Shown here in pieces: positions 53,827 to 61,125 of a stretch of DNA of 61,125 nt. Origin of the DNA: Chloroflexota bacterium (GTDB lineage Bacteria > Chloroflexota > Anaerolineae > JAAEKA01); assembly GCA_034717495.1 (NCBI GenBank), contig JAYELL010000114.1, positions 1-61,125 of the forward strand, given 5' to 3'. The notes beneath the pieces are model-generated. The model was not told where the DNA came from, made no database searches, and worked only from the letters and a program-made list of their open reading frames with translations. Both the position numbers and the translations under genes were made by a program. The first letter of the stretch is position 1; each line of letters starts with the position of its first letter.

Positions 53827-54687
53827 TTACCATGGGACCGTTCTGCCAGTTGCCATAAAGGCAACCGCAGTGTGATAGGGATTGGCATTCCAACTGCCGT
53901 TGGGCTGTTGTTGCGCCACCAATCGATCGGAAGCGGCACTGTCGTCCAGGCCCAGGTCTTTTTGTGCCAACAGTCCCCAGGCCAATGCCAGGGCGCCGCC
54001 GTCGTCGGCCATGGCTTCGCGCACTGCTGCCACATCTTGCGACATGATTGTCTCAGGGGCAATACGCGATAGCGCCAGCAGTGCCCAGGCCGTGGGATGG
54101 GCGCGGGGGGGCAGGGGCTGGCTGAACATGACCGGGTTGCCTACGTTCCAGCCACCACCCGGGCAGCGTCGATCGGTGAGATATCGGACCGCGTTCGTGA
54201 CGCGCGGCGAGTCGGCATGGCCGGCCACAGCTAATGCCAGCATGGCAAGGGCTGTGGGTTCGATCCAGGTGGCCTGTCCCGGTAACCAGGGCCAGCCCTT
54301 GAGCGTCAGGTCGATTTCCAGAAGTGGTTGTAGTTGCTGCATGGCATCGGCGCTGGGTTCGGGCGTATCCACGTCCAACAGCCACTGGGCGCTTCTGGCG
54401 ACTGAGTCCTCGGCACTACCTGCCGTGACTATCGCCAGCAACCCCCAGGCGGTTTGCCAGCCACTCTGCTGGTCGTCAGCCGAAATGCCCCAGCCACCGT
54501 CGCGGTGTTGGGCGGCATCCAGCCAGTCAAGCGCACGGACCCGTGCTTCCGGCATTTTTGGGTCGTCACTTGTTGCGATGACAACTGCAGCAGTGGCCTC
54601 GACGCTGGAGTCCTGCGCGATTGCGTATCCCCAACCTCCATCGGGGTTTTGTGCTTCAGCCAGAAATGCCCATCCGCTCGGTTGCAT
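53827..54687 (-). CDS. Prenyltransferase/squalene-oxidase-repeat (alpha-alpha toroid) protein
   Basis: 286 residues from ATG at 54687. QW-type repeats recur: NPDGGWGYA, RDGGWGI, PGGGWNVGN and QPNGSWN. They form an alpha-alpha toroid like the beta domain of squalene-hopene cyclases or the beta-subunit of protein prenyltransferases. The cyclase DxDD motif and a signal peptide are not visible, so catalysis is not supported. The start falls inside a repeat-like region and the ribosome binding site is weak. It precedes the DUF362 gene on the same strand and may hold its substrate or partner. Confidence 0.75.
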   Translation of the reverse strand: MQPSGWAFLAEAQNPDGGWGYAIAQDSSVEATAAVVIATSDDPKMPEARVRALDWLDAAQHRDGGWGISADDQQSGWQTAWGLLAIVTAGSAEDSVARSAQWLLDVDTPEPSADAMQQLQPLLEIDLTLKGWPWLPGQATWIEPTALAMLALAVAGHADSPRVTNAVRYLTDRRCPGGGWNVGNPVMFSQPLPPRAHPTAWALLALSRIAPETIMSQDVAAVREAMADDGGALALAWGLLAQKDLGLDDSAASDRLVAQQQPNGSWNANPYHTAVAFMATGRTVPW

Positions 54688-54838
54688 GTTACTCGCTCAT
54701 TGGTCGATGGCATCCAGACCCAGCCAGGTTCGCGATACGGTAGTTGCATTGAAGTTACCACACTTGGATCTCTTACTTCACCCTTCATTCTACCACAAAA
54801 AGCCATCTCCGTTTATTGGGAATCTCTTGGAATCGCCA

Positions 54839-55618
54839 ATGGATCAATTTCAACTACATATTCTCTCCGATAACTTGAGATTCTCATTCGTAGTCTCATT
54901 CCGTCCAGCCGGTCATTTCTTGATCAACGAATTGGGCACACCGGGCCAGACGCACGAGGTCCTGGCCACGCTGCTTGGTCCTGCGGCGGGCCTGGCACCG
55001 GTCGGCGGACGGACGATCGAATTCGAAATCTCGGCTGGTCCCAATGCTCCGGCGGCCGACAATGGTGCGACGGATGCCGGCGGCGTGGCATCGTATGAGT
55101 ACACGGCCGTGCAAGGGCCGGCTGGCCTTGGCACCGACACCATTGAGGCGTGCGTTACCCTCAACGATCCACTGGGTGAGACAGGCTGCACAGATGTCAC
55201 CAAGGATTGGGTAGATACCACACCTCCGGACGCGTTCTGCACGCCAACTGTTAACCCCCACGGCAACAACAATCCCAACGCGCCCGGCCAGGGCGGGCAG
55301 GGCCAGAACCAGGATGGATTCTACGAGATGACGGCCGAAGACCTGGTTTGGCCCCCGGAAGACCTTGAGATGTTCGTGACCGATACCGGAAGTGGCACGG
55401 TCTTTGGACCCTATCCCGTCGGCACGAAAATCAAGTACACGGAAGATTCGAACGCGACGCCCATTGCCAAGCTGATGGGAGGCCAGGGGCAGGGCAACCA
55501 GGCACACGCCATCGACTGGCACATCATCGGCAACGGCGACGCTGCGGTGACAGCAGTCGCCGGTTCCGGCAACATGAGCGTGCCGGCTGCCTGCCTCGTG
55601 CCTCCCCCTCCGATGTAG
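54839..55618 (+). pseudogene. Remnant of an Ig-like (Big_1/invasin-like) surface protein
   Basis: The open frame from 54839 carries NELGTPGQTHEVLATLLGP and VGGRTIEFEISAGPNAP, the start of a bacterial Ig-like domain, then TDAGGVASYEYTA. A Gly/Asn/Gln-rich stretch follows (GNNNPNAPGQGGQGQNQ), then a second beta-rich part. There is no signal peptide, and the residues before NELGTPG do not resemble the family. No clear ribosome binding site precedes the start. It therefore looks like the 3' end of a longer surface-protein gene, now cut off. A good terminator follows, so it was once transcribed. A complete short gene is the alternative. Confidence 0.55.
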
Positions 55619-55682
55619 TCCAGCAGAAGCGGAAATGGCGGTGATCCGCCCGATCACTGCAAGCCGCCAGATAGATTCCCTG

Positions 55683-55716
55683 AAGCAGGCGAGGCATAAC
55701 TGCCTCGCCTGCTTTT
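55683..55716 (+). terminator. Strong terminator after the Ig-like remnant
   Basis: AAGCAGGCGAGGCA (55683-55696) pairs perfectly with TGCCTCGCCTGCTT (55701-55714) across a four-base loop, followed by T to 55716. Confidence 0.85.
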
Positions 55717-55807
55717 ATCTGTGCGCTATGATTGGTTAGGTCTGCCGGTGTGCTCACGCGGTCATTGCTGGCAGGCAAGTGCTTGCGGCTGTGGAGCCGG
55801 TGCTCGC

Positions 55808-56497
55808 TTAATCATCACGGGAGATGAAGCGATATCCTATCCCCCACTCTGTGACAATGTACCGGGGCCTTTCAGGTTCGTCTTCAATTTTCTTGCGTAC
55901 GTAACGGATATAAACCGGCAGAATGGCCGTATCCTCGGCATACTCCGGCCCCCAGACGTCGGTCAATAACTCCACATGGGGCACTACCTGGTCAGCCCGC
56001 CGGACCAGAGAAGTCAACAGGCGAAACTCGGTAGGTGCCAGATGCACCGGCTTGCCGGCCCTCGTCACCACCCGGTGTTTTTCATCGATGCTCAATGTGC
56101 CATCGTCATAGAGTACGGCTCGCTGTCTGCGCTCCTCCGGGCTGCGGCGCAACAGAGCCTGCACCCTCAACAACAGCTCGCGCCGGTCAAAAGGTTTACG
56201 AATGTAGTCGTCGGCGCCCAATTCCAGCCCCTGGATCACATCCTCCTGCGTGCCCCTGGCTGTCAACATGATGACGGGCACGTCCGATACGCTGCGCAGG
56301 TGACGGCATACCTCCCAGCCAGTCATCACCGGCATCATGACATCCAGAATCACCAGGTCTGGAGACTGTTCCAGGGCCATGTTCAACCCCTCATGACCAC
56401 CGAATGCTGTGATGACCTCGTAGCCCTCGTGGCGTAGCTGCAGCGCCGTCAGGCGGTTCAACGAGACATCATCCTCAATAAGCAGAATCCGTTTCAA
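55808..56497 (-). CDS. OmpR-family response regulator
   Basis: TTG start at 56497, with AGGGAGG about six bases upstream, gives 229 residues and the standard MKRILLIEDD opening. An upstream start would add 31 residues of no family match. Receiver residues: Asp9, Asp10, phospho-acceptor Asp52 (VILDVMMP), Thr79 (MLTARG) and Lys101 (DYIRKPF). The winged-helix domain is C-terminal (LAPTEFRLLTSLVRR, VWGPEY, VRYVRKKIE, VTEWGIGYRF). The gene overlaps the kinase end by 23 bases, so the two are co-translated. It binds DNA as a dimer; the targets are unknown. Confidence 0.92.
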   Translation of the reverse strand: MKRILLIEDDVSLNRLTALQLRHEGYEVITAFGGHEGLNMALEQSPDLVILDVMMPVMTGWEVCRHLRSVSDVPVIMLTARGTQEDVIQGLELGADDYIRKPFDRRELLLRVQALLRRSPEERRQRAVLYDDGTLSIDEKHRVVTRAGKPVHLAPTEFRLLTSLVRRADQVVPHVELLTDVWGPEYAEDTAILPVYIRYVRKKIEDEPERPRYIVTEWGIGYRFISRDD

Positions 56498-58910
56498 GGG
56501 TTTCCTCCCTGACCCTGCGCAGGCTGAAGCAGAACCTGCTGCCCAGGCCTCCAGGGCCATTCTCCACCCAAATCTTCCCACCCATGGCATTCACCAGGTT
56601 TCGGGCCAGGTACAGGCCCAGGCCGTGGCCGTAGACCGTTTGGGCATCGCTGGCATCCAAACGGTAGAAGCGTTCGAAAATCAGGTCCCTGAATTCCTCG
56701 GGAATCCCTGGACCCTGGTCCTGGACAGCAACCGTTACCGTGTCGGCTGTATCAGACACGATGGAGAGTTCAACAGGTCGCCCAGGCGGCGAGTATTTGT
56801 TGCCATTGTCCACCAATGTGTTAAGGATCGTCTCCAGGGCTGTTTCATCTGCCCAGGCCCACAAATGCACAGCGGGTCCCGGCATGTCCAACGGTCGTTC
56901 AGGCATTGCCGCGCGCCACTGCTCCAGCATGCCATTCAGTACGAGGCCCACCGGTATGGGCCGGGTCTCCAGGCTGAGCCTGCCGCCATCGTGGCGCGCC
57001 ACGTCCAGCATTTTGCCCGCGAACTCGGCTAGGCGTTGGCTTTCGGCCCTCAAGATATCCAGATACTCAGCCTGTCCGGCCGCATGCGTCACCTGCCCAT
57101 CAGCCAGCATATCAGCAATGGCAATGATGCTGGCCAATGGCGTGCGCAGTTCGTGGGAAAAGGCGCCGATCAGGTCGCGCTGGAACTGCTCAATCTCGTG
57201 CCGCTCGGTAATGTCGTGTAATAATACCACCAACTCTTCGTTGACACCGTCTACCGGTGGCAGTGGCGCTGCGCTCAGGGTAACCACCCGCTGACTGCCC
57301 GCCCGCTGCCCGATGATCCAATGGGCGTCTCGTACGATCTGAGGGGCGCGTAAGGCCGCCATCAACTTGCAGTCCTCGGCGCACGCCTCTCCCCGGGTGC
57401 AGATCAATACATCGCAGAGCAAATGGCCGGCGGCCTCCTCAGCTCGCCACCCGGTCAATCGTTCGGCAGCCGGGTTGAACCCTGTGATGCGCCCGTCGTG
57501 ATCGACGGTCAACAGAGCATCGGCGATACTGGTCACGATCTGTTCGTAGATTTGTTTTTGCTGCACGATCTGTTCGTAGAGACTGGCATTCTCCAGGGCG
57601 ATAGCAGCCTGATCGGCAACCCCGGCCAGCGCTCGCTGAACCCCAGGCCCGAAGACCCCGGGCCGGTCATCTTCCAGGGCAATGAAACCCAGTGTCTGCT
57701 GGTCACGGTGAAGTGGCATCAAGATCTGGGAGGCGGGCTGGGAAAGAAACATCGGCGCGTCAAGGGGGGCGACCGGATCTATCGCCTTTCCCGAACGGTG
57801 GCGCGCCAGTTGAGCCAGGTGGCTAACCGATGCAGCATCCGGATCGACGTTCCAGCCTTGAAATACTGGCGAGATTCCGTCTGCCTCTACAGCCACCAGC
57901 CCGCTGGTAGCGCCGCTGATCTCCACGGCAGCGACTAACGTCTCGTGAGCGATTCGCGTGGGATCGAGGCTGGCATTCAGCTCGCTGGCAGCATGTTGAG
58001 TAACCGTCAGACGGCGAACCTGTTTAGCCAGGTCTTCATCTATCCGGGCCATGACACCGGCCTGAATCATCGCCTGGCCACCGGCCATCGTCAGGCTTTC
58101 GATGGCGGCCAGATCCTGAGGTCCGAAGCACCGGTCACCGTACCTGAGTAACACTAATATGGCCAGCGGAGTGCCATCTGGCAAACGCAAGGGCTGGGCC
58201 AACAGGCTGGTCGCGGTTGGTGCATCAACAAAACGGGGATCGCTGTCAAGATCACCCATCAATTGGGAGGTGTTTCGTTCAACCAGCCATTTGGCCAAAG
58301 TCAATTGTCCGGCCGGCTCACTCAAGGAACGAACCTCCGGAACACCTCGGTCGACGGTTACAGCTTGCCAGGAGGATGTAACCGGATCCTGCATCAGTAG
58401 TGTAGCCTCATCGGCCGAGGTAGTAGCAGTGGCCTCCTGCAGGACAAAGGTGATTACCTGGTTCAGGTCGGTAGCCCGGTCCAACAACGCCTCCCGCTCG
58501 CGAACCGCGCCGCGCAGCGCTGTGCGGGTCTGCTGAAAACCAGCGATGCTTCCGGCCAGGTAGCCGACGATGGCCAGGAAGAGCGTGTAGGAGATGAATT
58601 GTAATGCGATGACGCCGAACTCGGGTGTTCCCCAGGCCGCCAGTGTGACGGGCAGGTAGGAAGCGCTGAAGAAACCGACCAGGATCAGCGTGAATCCCCT
58701 GTTGCGGCAACCATAGGCAGCCACGATCAAAGGAATCACGGCCAGGAACCGGATCCAGGCCAGCGAGGATGGCCGGAAAACCTGGGCAAGCACCATGATA
58801 GCCATGGTGGCTGCCGTTACCGAGGCAAGAATGGCGAAGAAACGGTCGCTCAGCGCCGGTCCCGCCAACTGCTTTGCCTGCCGATTTCCAAATGCGAAGA
58901 GGTTATTCAT
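56475..58910 (-). CDS. Membrane sensor histidine kinase with two GAF domains and a Cys-bearing PAS domain
   Basis: 811 residues. N-terminal membrane segments (about 25-45, 55-65, 75-95, 105-125) are followed by a first GAF domain (about 145-290), a second (about 310-440), a PAS domain (about 455-570), a HisKA domain with His586 in FSHELRTPL and an HATPase domain (N box LVDNGNKYS, G1 DQGPGIP near 731, G2 GHGLGLYLA near 761). The PAS domain carries Cys499, Cys504, Cys510 and Cys514 in one short loop, an unusual cluster that could bind an iron-sulfur centre or metal. Its start overlaps the protease stop (ATGA). The likely partner is the regulator at 55808. Confidence 0.92.
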   Translation of the reverse strand: MNNLFAFGNRQAKQLAGPALSDRFFAILASVTAATMAIMVLAQVFRPSSLAWIRFLAVIPLIVAAYGCRNRGFTLILVGFFSASYLPVTLAAWGTPEFGVIALQFISYTLFLAIVGYLAGSIAGFQQTRTALRGAVREREALLDRATDLNQVITFVLQEATATTSADEATLLMQDPVTSSWQAVTVDRGVPEVRSLSEPAGQLTLAKWLVERNTSQLMGDLDSDPRFVDAPTATSLLAQPLRLPDGTPLAILVLLRYGDRCFGPQDLAAIESLTMAGGQAMIQAGVMARIDEDLAKQVRRLTVTQHAASELNASLDPTRIAHETLVAAVEISGATSGLVAVEADGISPVFQGWNVDPDAASVSHLAQLARHRSGKAIDPVAPLDAPMFLSQPASQILMPLHRDQQTLGFIALEDDRPGVFGPGVQRALAGVADQAAIALENASLYEQIVQQKQIYEQIVTSIADALLTVDHDGRITGFNPAAERLTGWRAEEAAGHLLCDVLICTRGEACAEDCKLMAALRAPQIVRDAHWIIGQRAGSQRVVTLSAAPLPPVDGVNEELVVLLHDITERHEIEQFQRDLIGAFSHELRTPLASIIAIADMLADGQVTHAAGQAEYLDILRAESQRLAEFAGKMLDVARHDGGRLSLETRPIPVGLVLNGMLEQWRAAMPERPLDMPGPAVHLWAWADETALETILNTLVDNGNKYSPPGRPVELSIVSDTADTVTVAVQDQGPGIPEEFRDLIFERFYRLDASDAQTVYGHGLGLYLARNLVNAMGGKIWVENGPGGLGSRFCFSLRRVREETLETDSAY

Positions 58911-59821
58911 GTCGCAAAGATGAGAATGGCCAGGGTTGCGAAAACGATGCGACAGACCATACCGGGCAACAGGGATCTCTGCCGATAGCGTAGATACGTA
59001 GTGAGTAATGCCAGGACAACTGAATAAGCCAGGAACCAGAACACCCCAGATACTCCCTGGAGGTTAAAACTGGGCCACAATCCCAGGTAGACGATCGAAT
59101 TCAATAGCACGATGCGCAGTCCAGGAACAATGGGATTTCCTGGCTGACTGCCGATCAACAGATCATAGGCCAGGCCGCGAAACAGAATCTCCTCTCCGAC
59201 AGCCAAGAGTCCGGCCTGGAAACATAGAGTCCAAACCAACAGGGTGAGCATGGCCGCACTGGGTTGCGCAAGCCCCATGGTAAGTCCGGCTGAAAACAAG
59301 AGATGCAATCCAAGGGCTGCACCTGCCGCGGCGCCGATCACCAGATTGGCTGGCCACCCCATGGTCGTAAACCCCAGGGCCCGGGTGCGGGTTGGGAACC
59401 GCCGGACTAACCAGGCCAGCACCGGCCAGGTGAGCGCGGGAATCATTGCGCTCAGAATAAGGATATTCTGCCCTTCATTGCCGGTTACAGCGGCAGGTGC
59501 GGAAATGATGGCAATGAGCATCGCTGCCAATAACAAGCCAAGGATTGGCAGTATGCGTAACAGGGCTGGACCCACTGTCATCTGGGTGCGTAAAAGCGTC
59601 CATATGGGCAGAATCCAGAAAGCCAGTGAAAACAGCGCAAAAGGTAGAATCCGGGCCCCGGGCCAGGAGGGGAAGAGAAGGGGAACTGTCAGCGCGACCA
59701 GGGACATCAAGGCCACGACGATCTCGATGGCGCGCCAAAGCCGCAGGCGACGCATCGAATTCTCCTGGGTTAGGGTCTGCCAGTCGTGGTGAACCGTGCT
59801 CTCAAGCACTGGTTGGGGCAT
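58907..59821 (-). CDS. CPBP family intramembrane metalloprotease
   Basis: ATG at 59821 (304 residues); a TTG at 59872 is in frame. About eight membrane segments. GEEILFRG is the metal-binding Glu-Glu-Arg motif of CPBP/CAAX-type proteases, with conserved Phe and downstream NSIVYLGLW. Some members process peptides or control immunity to bacteriocins; others regulate membrane proteins. It is the first gene of a three-gene unit with the kinase and the regulator, and its stop overlaps the kinase start. A palindrome around a candidate -10 lies upstream. Confidence 0.85.
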   Translation of the reverse strand: MPQPVLESTVHHDWQTLTQENSMRRLRLWRAIEIVVALMSLVALTVPLLFPSWPGARILPFALFSLAFWILPIWTLLRTQMTVGPALLRILPILGLLLAAMLIAIISAPAAVTGNEGQNILILSAMIPALTWPVLAWLVRRFPTRTRALGFTTMGWPANLVIGAAAGAALGLHLLFSAGLTMGLAQPSAAMLTLLVWTLCFQAGLLAVGEEILFRGLAYDLLIGSQPGNPIVPGLRIVLLNSIVYLGLWPSFNLQGVSGVFWFLAYSVVLALLTTYLRYRQRSLLPGMVCRIVFATLAILIFAT

Positions 59822-59873
59822 GGGTAACTGCTCTCGGTTTAGGTGGGTTGTAGTGTTAGCCGTTGTTACCAAT

Positions 59874-59910
59874 ACCGATATTCCATATTATACCACAATT
59901 TGATATCGGT
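59874..59910 (-). promoter_or_regulatory. Candidate -10 with flanking palindromic operator for the protease-kinase-regulator operon
   Basis: On the minus strand TATAAT lies at 59892-59887, flanked by an inverted repeat: ACCGATAT (59874-59881) and ATATCGGT (59903-59910), both perfect halves. No convincing -35 is seen. The repeat spans the -10, as a repressor or activator site would. Confidence 0.5.
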
Positions 59911-60067
59911 GCACGCAAGGAAAACCGAGTACTATGCGAAACATTTTTTCCGTTTCTCCGTCATCATATCCAGAGCACTGCTGGTCTACCATGGGCTTCG
60001 TCATCTTTCCCCAACCTGCTTCCCCATCACCAGATGACCAGCAACCCGGATCAACGAGGCCTATACC

Positions 60068-60880
60068 ATGAATCGAGAAAGAGCGACACTGAATCACCGG
60101 CTGTTTCGCACTCTTTGCCCAAGGCATCGGGCCTCGGGGCTGCCCTTTTTACTGTTGCTTTCATTGACGTTTGTCATGATAGCGGGATTGCTGCCGGTTG
60201 GCAGTGACGCCCGGTCCCGGTGGCAAATGACGGTGCCGCCGATGCCCGCTGAGCCCCCAGGCGGCGAGACCCTGTTTTGTTACAACGCGATCATCAACCC
60301 CAGCTTCGAGCGCACTGAATCCTGGACGATTACCGACACCATGTATTGGGCCAATTACTCCACGGCGCAGGCCTACACGGGCCACCGGTCCATGCGCACC
60401 GGTATTCCCCCGGGCGGGCCGGATGTTCGCGCCTATTCCTCGGTCCGTCAGGCGGTCGAGATTCCAGCCGACGCTGTGTCAGCCACATTGAGACTCTGGT
60501 ATTATCCACTGTCTCAAGAATCCATGATGCAGGAAGGGGGCACGCGGGTTGCATCGATCCAACCTGGGCCAGGCATGCTGGCCGACCGTATGCCCCTGGA
60601 CAGCGACCGGCAATATGTCTTGCTGCTGGATGCCCGCAATGCCATCATGGAGTTCCTGATGTGGCAGACCTCCAATGCCGGGCAGTGGCTGGCGGAGACC
60701 TATGACGTAACCGCCATGGCCGGCATGACGATCAAGCCCCACATCGGTACCTATAACGACGGTGTGGGCGGCATCACAACCATGTATGTGGATGATGTGA
60801 CGCTGAGAATCTGCCGGGACGTGGTGGTGTATGAGCGGTTCATGCCCATGGTCTGCCGGGGGCGGGGGCCAGGGGCATGA
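60068..60880 (+). CDS. Secreted carbohydrate-binding-like protein with short C-terminal tail
   Basis: ATG at 60068 (270 residues). A long signal peptide covers about residues 1-48 (a basic stretch, then PFLLLLSLTFVMIAGLLPVG). The mature part is beta-rich and begins FCYNAIINPSFER, then ITDTMYWANYS, an opening typical of galactose-binding/CBM4-9-like jelly rolls (NPSFE is characteristic). The C-terminus is VVVYERFMPMVCRGRG, a short hydrophobic Met-Pro tail like the YLPYLV tail of the peptidase at 6804. Such short tails are common in exported proteins of Chloroflexota. Ligand unknown. Confidence 0.7.
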   Translation: MNRERATLNHRLFRTLCPRHRASGLPFLLLLSLTFVMIAGLLPVGSDARSRWQMTVPPMPAEPPGGETLFCYNAIINPSFERTESWTITDTMYWANYSTAQAYTGHRSMRTGIPPGGPDVRAYSSVRQAVEIPADAVSATLRLWYYPLSQESMMQEGGTRVASIQPGPGMLADRMPLDSDRQYVLLLDARNAIMEFLMWQTSNAGQWLAETYDVTAMAGMTIKPHIGTYNDGVGGITTMYVDDVTLRICRDVVVYERFMPMVCRGRGPGA

Positions 60881-60931
60881 TCGTTCCGCTAGGAGAGTTT
60901 GGCGTATGAACCTCTCCGACGGAACGATCAT
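60877..60931. repeat. Long hairpin overlapping the stop codon of the secreted protein
   Basis: ATGATCGTTCCG (60877-60888) pairs with CGGAACGATCAT (60920-60931), and within the loop GGAGAG (60892-60897) pairs with CTCTCC (60912-60917). No T run follows, so termination is doubtful. Confidence 0.7.
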
Positions 60932-60975
60932 GCCCATACAATCGCGACGGTGCCACGGGCCGTCTGTCATCGGGT

Positions 60976-61019
60976 GTAGAGACGTTGCACGGCGATGTCT
61001 GCAATGCCATGCAACGTCT
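60976..61019 (+). repeat. GTAGAGACGTTGCA repeat, copy 1
   Basis: A 44-base unit that opens GTAGAGACGTTGCA and closes TGCAACGTCT, forming inverted ends. Identical to 61082-61125. Confidence 0.9.
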
Positions 61020-61034
61020 TTACGATTCATTCAC

Positions 61035-61049
61035 GTAGAGACGTTGCAT
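61035..61049 (+). repeat. GTAGAGACGTTGCA repeat, partial copy 2
   Basis: The opening GTAGAGACGTTGCAT is present but the closing half is missing. Confidence 0.8.
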
Positions 61050-61081
61050 TGTCACGCCAACATATGTCGTTGGTCATCCAG

Positions 61082-61125
61082 GTAGAGACGTTGCACGGCG
61101 ATGTCTGCAATGCCATGCAACGTCT
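61082..61125 (+). repeat. GTAGAGACGTTGCA repeat, copy 3
   Basis: Identical in all 44 bases to copy 1. It runs to the window end and may continue beyond. Confidence 0.9.

Noticed and set aside
60976-61125. CRISPR-like array
   Set aside because: Only three units, one incomplete, with internal palindromes and unequal spacing; no cas genes.

Overview
The window looks like part of a chromosome from a Chloroflexota bacterium, most likely from the Anaerolineae/Caldilinea side. That placement is an inference from style and content. There is a moderately high GC level and the conserved block rpmH-rnpA-yidD-yidC-khpB. There is a complete Flp/Tad pilus locus. Several secreted proteins carry Thr-Pro linkers, PD40 propellers, dockerin-like tails or short C-terminal LP-type tails. 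No rRNA, tRNA, phage, transposase or CRISPR array was seen.

Layout. 1-9734: three C25 (gingipain-like) secreted peptidase genes, the first cut by the window edge, with a GT-C type membrane glycosyltransferase between the second and third; the first two share an almost identical 493-base segment. 9738-12247: nucleotidyltransferase, S26-like peptidase and HPr-kinase-like protein, tightly coupled behind the third peptidase and resembling the tailoring genes of RiPP clusters. 12590-16657: a Cys-rich/DNRLRE-like/PD40 membrane protein followed by a bacterial tyrosine kinase of polysaccharide export. 16708-17889 (minus): a radical SAM/helix-hairpin-helix protein with a consensus promoter that holds a Gram-positive type LexA box. 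18102-20981: HD protein, unknown protein, flavin-type oxidase and solute-binding lipoprotein. 21186-22604: an unknown membrane protein. 22809-25430: the rpmH to khpB housekeeping operon. 25509-30381 (minus): a metallo-beta-lactamase hydrolase and a 1350-residue TPR protein.

30735-45057 (minus): the Tad locus. Reading with transcription it holds Flp pilin, TadE, CpaB, CpaE/TadZ, TadB, TadC, a TPR/PD40 protein, TadA/CpaF, a DnaB-like ATPase, a NERD-domain membrane protein, a second TadE, a TadG-like protein, a prepilin peptidase and a DUF192 protein. The DnaB-like ATPase, the NERD protein and the TPR/PD40 protein are not standard Tad parts. 45395-52644 (plus): five consecutive polytopic membrane proteins of GT-C type, transcribed divergently from the pilin. 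52797-54687 (minus): a Tat-exported DUF362 protein and a squalene-cyclase-like toroid protein. 54839-55618: a remnant of an Ig-like surface protein. 55808-59821 (minus): CPBP protease, multidomain histidine kinase and OmpR-type regulator. 60068 to the end: a small secreted protein, a long hairpin and a repeated palindromic element.

As a whole the window is dominated by the cell surface: secreted proteases, pilus assembly, polysaccharide export and lipid-linked sugar transfer, and membrane sensing. The two parts most likely to hide an undescribed system are the peptidase-nucleotidyltransferase-S26-HprK operon (6804-12247) and the expanded Tad locus with its embedded DnaB-like ATPase and NERD protein. 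All boundaries and homologies were read by eye from the sequence; no database search was run.
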